This document shows, piece after piece, positions 49,065 through 61,100 of a stretch of 64,000 bases of DNA. Numbering within the stretch: position 1 is the first letter of the stretch; each line of letters starts with the position of its first letter. The translations under genes were made by a program, and so were the position numbers. The notes under the pieces are model-generated. The model worked only from the letters and a program-made list of their open reading frames with translations, had not been told where the DNA came from and made no database searches. Source of the DNA: Tigriopus japonicus. Lineage: Eukaryota > Arthropoda > Copepoda > Harpacticoida > Harpacticidae. Location: NCBI GenBank assembly GCA_010645155.1, contig CM021317.1, positions 9,881,883 to 9,945,882 on the forward strand, given 5' to 3'.

Positions 49065-51441
49065 TACTGGAAGAAATGGGTTAGACAATAGTTGAAATTA
49101 TGAAAAATAGGTAACAACAAATTAATTTGGCTAACAGTGATGCCACGTCTCCTCTCTACTTGCCATGAAGGATGGTATTTGTGGCTCAAGCATTTATATT
49201 ATTAGAGACTTCAACAATTTCTTCATGCTGGGAGGATGCTTAACAAGGAAAAACATAAGAGATTTCTCCAAAAAGCTTTAAGTTTGTTGTAACACATTTG
49301 AGACAAGCTTAACCTCTGAGGAGCATCACATGATGATCTGCTTGATGGGTTTTGATGACACAATCAATGCCTTCTGTTTGCCACTGGTCTGGCCCTTCAA
49401 TTAGCATGATAACAAGGGCTGCCTTTTCTCTGTCTTGTCCAAGTCCAGAAAATTTACACGTCAGAAAACACGTTCAATATGCTTTTGTCAAGTCATCAAG
49501 AGACTTTGTAACTGACTGATTCATTTAACTAGAATAAGAGCATGACTAGAATATGGTACGAGCATGAGCATGACTATACTGTTTTTATCATAAACGGTGC
49601 CTGCTTCACAAGGTTACTTTTTAGCACTTATGCAAAGCGTGGTATTAGGCTTGGTTAACAAAACAAAGATGAATGGAATCGTTTTGACAAGGTCTCTGTT
49701 TTCATATTTTTCTCACAATTCCCATGAAAGTCAAATGAAGGTGGTCTTTCCTTTTTTGTTCTTGATACATAAGCAACTTGCACTTCCAGGCCACGTCGAG
49801 TCACAAGTTAAGCAAGTTATGAAGAAGGTTGGAATTCCAAAAAGACGGGACCATGTTAAACTATTCCCATGCACCACTTTCCAGGTTGATTTGTTCTGTA
49901 AGATATTCCTGTGGAAGTCCTCTCGACAAAGAGTTTTGAATGACCAATGCGTTGGCTAATTTGCCTTCTCATATAAGGGTGCCATATCTGGAAATTAGGC
50001 GGGACATTCAAAACCATCATGATTCTAAAAATTAGACTATGTCATATCAAACTGGCGCAATTTGAGATGCTTGCATGCAAATCAATTGTTGTAGGCAAGC
50101 ATCAAACAAAATTGAGCAAATTAGATTGTACTCCATCTCGACACAATGTATGTTTATTAACATGGTTGATCAGTTTTGGCAGCGCTGAAAAGAACATGGT
50201 GAATCCTAAATTCAAAAAGATGGGAACATGGGGAAAAATATTTCTTGCAAATGTCGTTAAAACTGCTCATTACCTATTTTTTTGAAAGATCTTCTGATAT
50301 TGACATAGCAATTAAGAATCGATTGTTACATATCTTAGTTCTTGGCGTGCTCATCTGTTTTAGGCATAATTTTGTACCTCCGTGGTGACTTTCAGTTCAT
50401 GCTTAAACGAGTCTCGCGATCATGATCCAATATATTCGGAACAATTCAGGCCTAGAGGCAATTCATCCTTCAGTCAGCCCTGATCAACAAGAGTGCCTGC
50501 TTAGGTGAACGAAATTGTTCTATACATTCCAAATATTTGGCCCTAACGAAAACAGCAATTGAAAGTGCTTTTCAAAATGGGAGCGATTTCTGCATCGTTT
50601 TATAGACCAGATGAAGTTAACGTGGAGTTATCTGTCAAGGCTTGCCAAAAATTGTCCGAGTGATCAAGGGTCAGATTTTTCGAAAACTGTTGCATTGAAG
50701 ACCTGTGGCATGGATTATGTATGTTGAGGAACAATGCAAAATAATTTAAAAACACAAGGGAAAATTGGAAGCCTTTAATTCAACAAATTATTTGTTTTTA
50801 GGTTTGGATGCCCTAAGGTTGCCCCAGCAAGAAGTCTTCTCTGGCCATCTTTTTATTCAAAACCAACGTTACCTAATTCAAAAGTTCGGAAGAGCCCCCC
50901 ATTTATGTCGCGAAATTTTAAACAAAACACATTATTCTTTATCAAAATCGTCAAAAATTCTTAATCCAATTTCAAGTTGTGCAGGTGAGGAAGGCATTGT
51001 TACAATTACCAAGTTAATATCTTTGTTTCATCTAACTTCATCTTCAATAGAAACACACGTCATCCGAACTTTTTCCGTTCAAAATAAGCGTGACGAAATC
51101 TGACAAACTACTGAAAAAGGCAAAATTAACCTGTGAAACAAAAAGCTCCATTCTCCACACTTAGGTGAGGTTAAGTGAAGAATATACCATAGCATTATGT
51201 GTCCTTGTGTGAAACGTTAAACATTTGAAAGTATGATACAATAACGCAATCAATGATGATAATCATTGATTGATGACCTTTTTAAAATCTGGGATTTGGC
51301 TGCTTTTTCATAGTACACCAAAGGAAAGGTGACATCACAAGTAAAATGAGCCTTACTTTGAACATCAGTTTGTTCATGTACCCCTAGAGATTTGGATTAT
51401 GGACGTTGGTCGGTTGTCAGATTTGATTTTGCCCAACCTAG
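49065..51441. other. Intergenic stretch, no supported gene
   Basis: Two ORFs of 112-120 codons (49597-49959 and 50765-51103, plus strand) have no domain, no clear start context and no splice partner. They could be chance or decayed coding sequence. No repeats recognised. Confidence 0.3.
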
Positions 51442-52141
51442 TAGGGCTGACGATTTTCTCGAACATTTCAATTCTCGAGAATGAGAATTTCTCGAGAATT
51501 CGAGAAAAATTCTCGAGAATTCTCGAGAATTTGAGAAAAAGTGAAAATAGCGAAAAAAATGTACATTCAAAGCTTCCAAAGCACTTGGAAATTGTTTTTT
51601 TTTTGAAGTTTATACCAAAATCAATATGAACATGAGTGTGAAAAACAATGATTGGACCTCACGGACAATAATATCTGAAATTTCATTTCTGACATTTCTG
51701 AAACGTTCTACTGACATTGTTAAAACTTCGAACATTTTCGCATTTTTGGTCAGCTGTAATTTTCAAAACAGGGGTTTCTTGTACACACCACCACAGCCAT
51801 TAGAATCTCGAAGAAAATCAGACACAGAATCTTGCCTCGAATCTGGACAGAGAAGATTTTGTTTGGGCTGGTTCACGAGTTATTTTCTTGTTCGAATGTA
51901 CCATAAAGATGTTTATAAAGTTTCAAACATTGCTCATGGCTCCTATTGTTCTTTTACTTGAAACTTTTGTTTTGAATGAAACAGTTTTGCCATCAATTCC
52001 AAAATATGACCTAGAGTAATCTAATAAAAAATTCTCGAAAATTCTCGAGAATTCGGAAAAATTCTCGAGAATTTTCGATCCTCGATTTTTTCGAGAAATT
52101 CTCGAGAATTCTCGAGCGAGAATTCTCGAGAATCAGCCCTA
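51442..52141. mobile_element. Non-autonomous hAT-like element, family K (TAGGGCTGA ends)
   Basis: 700 bp with ends TAGGGCTGACGATTTTCTCGA and TCAGCCCTA, and flanks caacctag / ccacctag (7 of 8). Both subterminal regions are dense with the palindrome TTCTCGAGAA (51470-51535 and 52030-52130). No transposase. Confidence 0.87.
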
Positions 52142-52149
52142 CCACCTAG

Positions 52150-52874
52150 AGCAGGTCTTTGTAATTGGAATTTCAATGTTAAAATATTTCTTTGTCAGAA
52201 AGACATCTGTCTTTCAAACCCCAAATAATTTTTTAAGGTTATAAGTACTTGACTATTCATGTATTCATGCTTCAGTTTTACATGCACAATAATAGTCTCT
52301 AGGTATGTTACAGTACTATGATATGCACTTAGGTAAAATGGCACTTCAGATCACTTTGTCTGAGGATCTTAGTACGTACCGACATAAGTTTTTACATAGC
52401 TGCTGTGAACCTTTTTTCATAAGATATGTGTTACAAAAGCTGCCTAAAAACTTTAGCCGACTTTCCATCTATTCTTTACATGTGTACCGTTTATACCTCT
52501 CTACCTTGAGGTAGAGCCCCCTTTTCCTTGCCGATCTTGCCGATTTTTTGGCATCCTACTGACACCGGACACTATGTCGCAATCCATATTGACTCGTTTT
52601 TCATTGTTTGCATGATCGTTGTTCTTGATTACATGGTTGTGTTGTAAGCCTTGGGCTAATGATAGGAGGTTTTGCTTGCAAGGGTGTTACTTGCTACATG
52701 TTTCTGCTTATGACTAGAAATGAATCCAATACCATCACTTGCTTCTTGTGGACCACTTTTATATCATACTAGATGTGACCATGGGGACATTGACTAATAA
52801 GAGATAGATTTGGAAGCAGAGTCTATGGTACCGTTTTATCTATAATTTTCCTTTTATTCCATACCCATCCGTTC
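52150..52874. other. Intergenic stretch, nothing supported
   Basis: A 69-codon ORF at 52305-52514 lacks content. At 52853-52858 an AATAAA on the minus strand follows the putative gene at 52875-53264. Confidence 0.35.
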
Positions 52875-53264
52875 CTAGTGTCGTAGGGATGTTGAAGGGT
52901 CATTTGTCAGCTTGGTGTCATTTTTTTGTTTCCAATCATGTTCAATCCCAATCGAGTCGTTGTTTGCTTTCTTCAAGAGCTCCTGCTTATAGTTGTTCTT
53001 GATTGAGTTTGACTTTAAAATCTTTGAAAATGCAACTTTCAGTTCGATTTTGAAAGAGTCCGAACTTGGTACTAGAGGCGAAGCTTCAAGTTTAAATTTT
53101 ATTTGGGAAGATGAAACTGGGCTAAGAACGTTTAAGACGAGAAAAAGGAAAAAGATCAGAAGCGCGCTCACAAGACCAAATAACAAAAAAGGCACAAAAG
53201 TCTTGTTAAGTTTTTCAGAAAAGAGACTTTGATGTCTTGAAAGTGGAAAATTTCGATCACCCAT
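52875..53264 (-). CDS. Hypothetical type II membrane protein, 129 aa
   Basis: An uninterrupted ATG-to-TAG frame with a short basic N-terminus (MGDRNFPLSRHQSLFSEK), one strong membrane segment at about residues 23-47 (FVPFLLFGLVSALLIFFLFL), then a Lys/Ser/Asn-rich region. That is the layout of a signal-anchored Golgi or plasma membrane protein. An AATAAA lies 17 bp past the stop. It could be a single-exon gene or the first exon of a longer one, though no good splice donor precedes the stop. No family recognised; chance ORF not excluded. Confidence 0.35.
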   Translation of the reverse strand: MGDRNFPLSRHQSLFSEKLNKTFVPFLLFGLVSALLIFFLFLVLNVLSPVSSSQIKFKLEASPLVPSSDSFKIELKVAFSKILKSNSIKNNYKQELLKKANNDSIGIEHDWKQKNDTKLTNDPSTSLRH

Positions 53265-53320
53265 TATCTAGTATTTAGCAAAACACTGAGTTGAAATCAA
53301 CCTATGACATGTAACACGTC

Positions 53321-53496
53321 TGATTGGTAGGTTCAGGAACCCACAAATTAACGATAAAAGAGCATTTTGCCCACGAGGTCAGGACTATGGATGTTTTGCA
53401 GGCCCACTATTTGGACTTTCCCCATAGATCCTGGGCCCACCAAAGACCCCACTTAAGCCCACATGTGGGCCGCAGCCCACCGGTTGCCGACCCTTG
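53321..53496 (-). mobile_element. hAT-like MITE, family A, truncated copy
   Basis: Shares ggtaggttcagg...cccac and the cgcagcccaccggttgccga end with 42416-42644. The right end is CCCTTG at 53496; the left end is missing, so no duplication can be shown. Confidence 0.75.
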
Positions 53497-53504
53497 CTTT
53501 AGAC

Positions 53505-55496
53505 ACAATAAAATGGGTCTTGATTCCTCCCACAATGTAACAAGGTTTCATGTTCCATGGTGGCCATCTTTAAATGAAAGGTTCGTTGGTTTTCTACATT
53601 TGAATTAGTCTCGTGGCTTTGTTTTATGGTTAAAAGTTTGGACTTTTCCAAGGCTTCAAGAGAGAATAAATGCTAAAAATGTAATTGAAGTCCAATTCGC
53701 TTTTTGCGCAATGGAGTAAAGAATGAAATAGATGAGATCAAGATAAGAAAGTTCAACAAACCGCAACACAATTGATTGCTTTCCTTTGTTGGATTCGTTG
53801 CTTTGTTGACTTTTTGTTAGATTTTAGAATTGAATATAGTTTTTAGCCTTACCATTAATTCCTGCAATATTCATCGACCATAATGGCACATATGACTTAG
53901 TCTTTCATGATGGACTGACTTGAGGTGAAAAACCTCCTAAAACCCATATTGAGCAAACCAAGCATGCAGGTCGGATAGTACGACTGTCCAGTCCATGGTT
54001 AAACTGATTTTCAGGGTTGAAAAATTCAAAAAGAAGTCCCAAAAAGGAAACAATAAAGGAAAATACCATATGTACCCACAAATGAAGGGAGTAATGACCA
54101 ATATCGTTCGTTTGGCTCACTCCCCACTACATAACAAAAGTCGACGTATTTCATGTGACTTGCTAATTGATTTCCGCCTTCGCTCAACGTTGCTCATTGT
54201 TGTGCGAGCTTGAAATTGAAATTGAACGCGAAAAAAGCCGATCAAAAGCAGTTGACTCTCACAACACGGGCGGTATTGAAGGCCAAGAAAAAGACAACAG
54301 GGCAGTAATGAAGGCCAAAAAAGAGCAGCCGCGGGCACTCTTGAAGGTCGGAAAATCGTATCGGGCAATAATGAAGGTCGGAAAAAGGCGACGCGCAGTC
54401 TCGAATTCTGATTCCGAAGAAAGCAAGACGAGAATGACGACGTTCACAAACCGGTTTATGAGCTGAGTCAACCACAAGAACAAAACTTGAAAATACGTTG
54501 CCGTCTCAATTTTTACGAAGTATTCAAGAGTTAAACAAAATCATCCCACAGCAACACTTTTCTTGCACAATCTATAGTGACTCAAAACATTCTTAACTTT
54601 CAAACTATGAAATTGAACCAATCTGTTCTGTAAATCTAATTGGGATTTTTAAGCAAGATTCCTAACCAAAATTTGGAAGTACGAGTTAAATTGAAATTCT
54701 AAAAAGGAGACTTTGTGCACTTCCAAAGACCTGACACTTGCCAAATACTTGTTTTTGGTCTTGAAAGAACATTTTAGAATGTTGAAAATCAAAAGTCTTA
54801 TTTTCAAAAACTTAATATTACAAGGTACGTACTCCTTACATTGTATTTGTTTGATTTGTAAGTTGGTTTCAAATCCGTGTAGAAAAGCTGATTCATCCAT
54901 CCGATGCAAACATCATTCTTGCCTCTAAATTGAAAAATCGAAATATGCGCAAATTGATTTCTCTCGATCACATCAATACGACCAAGCACTCGTCATTTAT
55001 CATAAAATTGTTCGATTTAAGATTTACTTTAAAAAATGTTTATTAATAGTTGTACAGACATCTTTCATGTGTCGTGAAACCCTGATCTAATTGCTTCACA
55101 ACATTTGAAATTGAAGTATGATAATGTCCTAATGATCCATGTGCCCCCGTGTTTTTAATCCATTGCAAAACAATCAAAATCTTTCGAGTAATCTTTCGTG
55201 CCAGCTCCCTTCCCAAATGCCGCTTTGTTCAAGAGCCGGCTAGACTGCCCTTGATTTAAACCAAATAGTCACTTACCTGATACAGTTGCTTGTGCTTTCA
55301 AAAACTATTAATCTCACACGAAAACCTGAACAGTCCATCCCCTGCTCACACAGACGTTGCTTCAAGACTGACAATCAGCTAACCAGTAACAAATAACATG
55401 TACCAGTGTGACGATTACAGTGCATTTTAAGGGGACCAACCCATTTATTGATAGTCCTTTAAGTCTACATGAGTGAGCCAAACGAACGATATTGTC
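53505..55496. other. Intergenic DNA with fragments of repeat F and a minisatellite
   Basis: 53934-54100 resembles the middle of repeat F (gattttcagggttgaaaaatt, accatatg-acccacaaatga). 54262-54400 holds about four units of an imperfect repeat of roughly 35 bp (gcaataatgaaggtcggaaa). On the minus strand 54826-54985 has a coding-looking frame ending at a donor-like AAT/gtaagg (sample: ISIFQFRGKNDVCIGWMNQ), but no partner exon was found. Confidence 0.4.
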
Positions 55497-55680
55497 AATA
55501 CCCCGAGTTTGAGAACGTCGAATTCAAGATCTAAGTGAAGACGGCTTCCGCTCTCGAGCTCGTCTTTCGGGTGACCAGTTCTCGGGCTAAAGCCCTCGAA
55601 CTGGTCACCCTTCAGACGAGCTCTTGAGCGGGCCGTCTTCACTTAGATCTTGAATTCGACGTTCTCAAACTCGGGGTATT
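55497..55680. repeat. Near-perfect palindrome of 184 bp
   Basis: Arms of about 85 bp: aataccccgagtttgagaac... and its reverse complement ending gttctcaaactcggggtatt. The centre is ctcgggctaaagccctcg. GC-rich compared with its surroundings and able to form a very stable hairpin. It directly abuts a fragment of repeat F (55681-55822). Confidence 0.92.
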
Positions 55681-55822
55681 CACTCAAGAACCGACATCAC
55701 TCACTTCATATTAATTTATTGACTTCCCTTGTGCTAACGCACTCGGGCCGGCAATAAAATGAAACTACATCCACCGGATTTTGGCCATCACTCCCTTCCT
55801 TTGCAATTGCATAAATAGTTTT
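55681..55822 (+). repeat. Dispersed repeat F, right-end fragment
   Basis: Matches the last 140 bp of 20247-20851 (ccgacatcactc, cactcgggccggcaataaaa, ttgcataaatag), with moderate divergence. Confidence 0.8.
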
Positions 55823-55916
55823 TTCAAAAAAACCGCGGATTTAGTTTCTTTACATATCTATGGTCATAACGACGTGGTGTTGCTCGATTTACTCCTCAAA
55901 AATTGAAACTAGTTTA

Positions 55917-56222
55917 TAGTGATGTGTTTCGAACCAGGAGTGCTGCCAGTTTTGACTCGGAAGTTTATCGCTATTAAAAAGGGCAGGTTGTATTGACACA
56001 TTTGAAAAGACCTGAACAGGGACCAATTTGGCAACACTCGAACTTGTTCGATTTCGAGTTCCATCCATAGTTATAAAAATGGATTTCGAGTTGGCAGTGC
56101 TGCCATATTTTATGCCAGATAAGGTCTATTGCCTGTTGAAAAGATAGTTGTGGTCAGATTTTTGACCCTAAAAACCAAAATGGCAAAACTCTGCCAAAAA
56201 TCCAACTCGAAACTCATCAGTA
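55917..56222 (+). mobile_element. hAT-like MITE, family E, copy 2
   Basis: 306 bp, same ends and layout as 19223-19520, with flanks ctagttta / ctaattta (7 of 8). Confidence 0.87.
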
Positions 56223-56230
56223 CTAATTTA

Positions 56231-57537
56231 TAACCAATCTCTGATTGACCTCAACAGGACTGATGTGATTCAAACAAATTTTTGGCCGGGTGTTGCCATG
56301 TTGGCCCTTGCATAAGTTTTCGAGTCAAGACGTTTTTGACTTCCAGAAAACATAGAGAAACAAACTCCATTTAAAAAAGGCGACACGTTTTGTTTGATCG
56401 CATCACTACTGAACAATACTGCGAGGTTAGGTCTTTCCTTTTTTAAATATTGCAATTGCTCTCGAAAATGCTAATTTTCAAAAATTAGTATTTATACAGT
56501 ATTTTGGATGCACTAGGCTTTTTCAATTGACAAGTGCTCCACCAAGGGCCCTAAATTCTGACTCTGAATTAATAAGTTTCAGGCTAACGCTTGCCTTGTA
56601 TACACTTGTGCCATAATTCCCGGTTGAAACAGCTTTCTTTCGTATCCGCTTTTTTTCCTTTTCTTTGTTGGCTCCTTTCAGAGGTTCAATTTCTCAAAAG
56701 GCCGGCCACAATGACGTTGGTCGTACTAGATTATGAGCAAGAGCGCCCCATTCTAGCAGGGCTCCAATGGGCTCAGTCCATTTTTACTGTCTTTAAAATC
56801 ATTAGTCTCCTTGATTACGTTTGCTAGGCACGACGAAGGTCATTCGAAAGTTTCACGGGCAGGTTCAGACTGGTAATAAAAATTGGGTTTCCTAACCAAC
56901 TAGGGTATTATTAGCTTGAAGTCGGCGCATTAGAAAAAAACCTTCTAAATGGTTCCGTGACTTATCCTGAACATGAATTTGCTCAACCGTAAAAGTAAAA
57001 AATAAAAACGAAAAAAAAGCTGAATGCAAAACCACACTTGCGTATCTTCAAACATAAGATTACGTTCTCAATGATGGATTTTGTTTATAGGGTCAAATAA
57101 AGATCTTGATGCGCCTTTTTGGTACCAATTGGATTTAGGTTCTGAAAAGGCTTGAATTTTTTTAAAGAAAATAATACGAAACGCAACACAAGATAATGCT
57201 GATTAATCTACGATATTTTCCACTTTCAACGCCACAAGAGAACTAGCCTTGTGTGCGAACAAAAAAATTGATCAAAAGATTGGTAAGCTTCAGTTGTAAC
57301 TCTGTATATAGCTTTTGAGACACCTTAATCCTTTTCTTTGGTATTTGGTGTTTTTACCATTGTATTTAAAATACGTGTTCCAAACTCATTGAATCTAGGT
57401 TCAAATCTTTCTGTTTGTAAACACATTTTTCACTACATGTAAGGCCACCGTGTCCATTGGCTAGAAATTCATACTCACTATCAAGTTCCATACTGGGTGC
57501 AGGTGTAGCCTGACTCAGGTGTGCATGTTTACCCCAG
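56231..57537. other. Intergenic stretch, nothing firmly supported
   Basis: A short ATG frame at 56710-56827 (start MTLVVLDYEQERPI) could be a first exon, but no donor or partner was established. Otherwise no features. Confidence 0.3.
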
Positions 57538-57965
57538 ATTCGCTCTACTCGACGAGGGCCCTCGCCAAGTCATTTTACTTTATGAGAGCAGTAAGTCCCG
57601 TCCCTTCCTTAGTTTTGGAGCGCTGGGGTGTCGTCTCTGGACGAATGGACCTTTTGTAGCATATTTCATGGTCAAAATGGAGGAGCAGAAAGACCAACTC
57701 CAGTGTCGAAGCAGTTCCACATAGCTGCAATATTGTGGACTAGGGTTGGACCCCTGGCAATAAAATAATCACCAACCATGAGTGCATGCGTGACCACGAC
57801 TTTGCAAACCGAGCTTTTATGAACAGGCTAAGGAAACATTTTTCTTTTTAAGCCACAGTGTGATAGTCCTGTCCTTGAAATTCGGTCTGTTGAAGAAGTT
57901 TTCCCTTGTGGAGATATACACTGATGAAGTTAATGTGCCCTCATTCAAGTCCCCTGACTGGCAAG
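57538..57965 (+). CDS. Two possible internal exons upstream of the four-helix gene
   Basis: 57538-57590 (acceptor tttaccccag, donor GAGAGCA/gtaagt) reads FALLDEGPRQVILLYES. 57867-57965 (acceptor gtgatag) reads LSLKFGLLKKFSLVEIYT and ends at CAAG/gtcatt. The phase between them fits (1 to 1). A cysteine-containing frame at about 58051-58104 could follow in phase, but I could not connect it to the exon at 58188 without a frame change. These may therefore belong to the same gene with an undetected exon, or to a separate gene. No domain recognised. Confidence 0.35.
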
Positions 57966-58187
57966 GTCATTGAGTGTCAATAATGTGATAGCTGTGTATG
58001 TGAAAGGAACTTCTCTTCTCCGGATATTACTAATCACACGTGTGTCAAGTGTGTCAAAGCGCCTTTCCAAAACACGGTCTGACGTGTTTCAACCCAGCAG
58101 TGTATTCGTAAATGGAGATAATTGTTATGTGAATCGAGCAAGAAAAGAGCAGCTGTAAATGGTCTGTTCAAGAGACTTTGTTCTTAG

Positions 58188-61100
58188 TGGAGATGCCATG
58201 GTTAAACGTAGAACTAACTGATGAAAGTTGCAAAATGCAAGTCAAATATGATGAAAAGGAGTCTTACGTCCATGCAATAGACAAGGCCCATGGCAATGTT
58301 TTGGAAGATATCGTGGAGACCTTGGAGGGGGAGTTTGTCGAATCTGAGATCAGGGACATCATTCACTTTCTTATGCCAACTCAAATGAAGAATCTGTCAT
58401 TTCTTGACGCATTAGGTAAAGCAAGGACACCATTAACCTTCAGCTACAGGTCTCCTTGGGTAAATTTATTAAGTAATTAACAATGCACAAACACGTACAA
58501 CCCTGTTCGATTTCGCTACAGAAGTGATGGGATGAAAAATCCCAAATAAATATTGATTGGGCCCAAAGAGACAGATTTGTTTTGGTTTGTTTGTGTCAAT
58601 CAATGTTCAAAAGAATCAATGTTCGAAGTCATCTTATATTTCAGTCCAAGAACGACGCGTGATTTGGCCCAAAGAAAAAGACAAGTTCTTCACCTATCCA
58701 TGTCTGACGTTGTGTTGTTTCAAGTACGACCACAAGAAAGGCGTGATAGCCTATGGCTCCATAATGGCACTTCTGTGCGTCATCATTATCATTACTTTGG
58801 TTGTATTTCGATCTGAAGTGCCGAAATTTGAAGCTCAATTTCTTTTTGCGCTCCCGGATCACTTCTTTATGCTCGCTTTTTTCCTTTTGGGATTAAATGT
58901 CCTGCTTCATATTGCTCTTGTTGTGGGAGCTTGGAGACACAGCTCTTTGTGGATCGCACCATGGCTAACAATTTTCGGGGCAGAGACCCTTTTGCTTTTG
59001 GCATTGAGCATTCAGTACTCTTTGGCATCATTCTTAGATGCTAATTATGAGCTGTTGGTGGTAGCCTCCATCGGATTAATTTTATGGGGTAAGCCTTTAC
59101 AATCACTCAAGCTAGTTTTTTTGTGATTCACTTACGTTCAAAATCTAGCTTAAAAAAGCCCAAATTGTAGCCTTATTCTTTTTTTCTTACATTTTTAAAC
59201 CCTTATTCTAAAAACGAAATCTATAAAAGAAATATTCAATTGGAAACAACTTGTCAAATGAGCTGTTATTCTGCTTTCCGAAAATACATTAAAATATCCT
59301 CCTGAAAGGGGGTTACTTTATGGCGACCTTTCTTGTTTTCAAAAAAGATTTTTTATCTTATTGTTTTATCATTTAATTTCTTTATAATTTACAAGTTAAT
59401 AATTTTTCTATATTTTATTGATTATAATTTTTCACGGGTTCAAAACTCGTGATTTATACTTGATATGAAATAGGACAAGAATCATAATCTGAAAGTCAAA
59501 CAAACCAAGCCTTTTCGCTTAGAACTTGAAATTTTCGAATGTTTTTCGAAATGTTCGAAACTAAGCTTTCAAAACTTCTGAGGCTAGTTTTTTAAGCGCA
59601 AAGATCGATCTCAAGATCGAACTTACAGTACTAAAGTACGATCTTAAGATCGATCTTTGCGTCTTAAAAAACTAACCTCTGGTGCTGAGATTTCTTTTTC
59701 TGGTCATCAGCTTACTTTTGCAAGATAGCAAGCAAGTTGTTAGCTTAAAATACGCATTTCGATCAAATATGTTTCTATTTTGAGAGACTCCAAGTCTGGG
59801 TTGCATCAAAGAAAAAATCTTTTGGTTTACATTTTCCAGTGCCTTTCCATTTTTTTTCTCTTGTCTAAAAAAGGACGCATTTTGAAGATTGTTTGGAAGC
59901 GAATTCACATTTCTCGAACAACTGTTCACTTTCTTTTCATTTTATAGGTTATGCTCAAAGGGCGGGTAATTATTTGAAAATATATTTTTGCACATAAAAG
60001 GGCATTTTGGAGAGAAAAACAAGTTTCATCACTTTTGGTAGAAAACCACATATTTTATTCTGGCAATGGCTTCTGAGACGACATTTAGGGTTCAGGATGG
60101 AGGGCATTGCCACCAGGAAGGCTGAAGGGCGTCAGAATATAGTTATCAAGAGGTTTTGCGATGACAACCAAGGTGGTTCAAAAGTGGATGGATATGAGGT
60201 GTAATTTTAACTCAGCTAAATTTGGAGTCCTCCCACAAAAAAGGCTTAGAAACTAATGAGTCTGTTGATTGACCTGGACAGACGCAATTCCTTTGTTCAA
60301 GTTACCGTAAACATTGGGGCCGCTTATCTATTGCGCCATCTATTTTTTCCAAGGCTTCATGAAGCTCCGTATGGCTTGTCTGAGAGTCAGCTGTCGCAAG
60401 CCCAAGTTTAACCAATATCCGGATGCAAGCATAGAATGGCTTATCAAGTACTATTTTTGGGCTTGAGGTAATATTAGAAAGAACCGTTATTCCTATGAAT
60501 CTACGACCATTTCTATCCGAGCTAGTTGAAGGTTTCGAGTAATGCCCACTAAAACTCCTAGTCTCCCATTTTGGAATAGAGTTAAAGAGTTTCGAATAGA
60601 ACAAATGCACTCTGGAAAAAACATTATGCACCATAATCAAGCAAAGTTTATGCAAATTGTGTAGAAAATCAATAAAATTGTTCTTCTTAAAAACCTACTT
60701 CTTAAGGAACAAGTTGTTCTATCGGTAGATGGCGGTAATAAAACCTTTATTTCAACGTTGGTAACGTTTACTTGAAAACGTCCGTTAAAAATGATCAAGG
60801 TTGGATGTCATAGAGCTCTATATTAGAAAGAGTACAATCATATCCAACGCCATCTAGTTCATTCTGCTCGCAACTGCTCGCCGTTCCCAAAAGGATGCAC
60901 AGGTACCCTCTAAGCTGAACAAGTTTTCCAAATTATCAGACCAAGATAGCACTATTTGAGAAACTGAAGGGCCTAGAACCTTAATGAAGGGGTCCAAAAT
61001 GAACTATTAGTGTGTTTCAAATGATTCAAATCTGAATCGCTTGTAGAATTAGGTTTAAAGCTTCAAAAGACAGTAAGAGAATGAAAATCTATCCCTTTGG

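Noticed and set aside
49597..49959. 120-codon plus-strand ORF
   Set aside because: No recognised domain, no supporting splice sites and no repeat match. Left as unsupported rather than called a gene.
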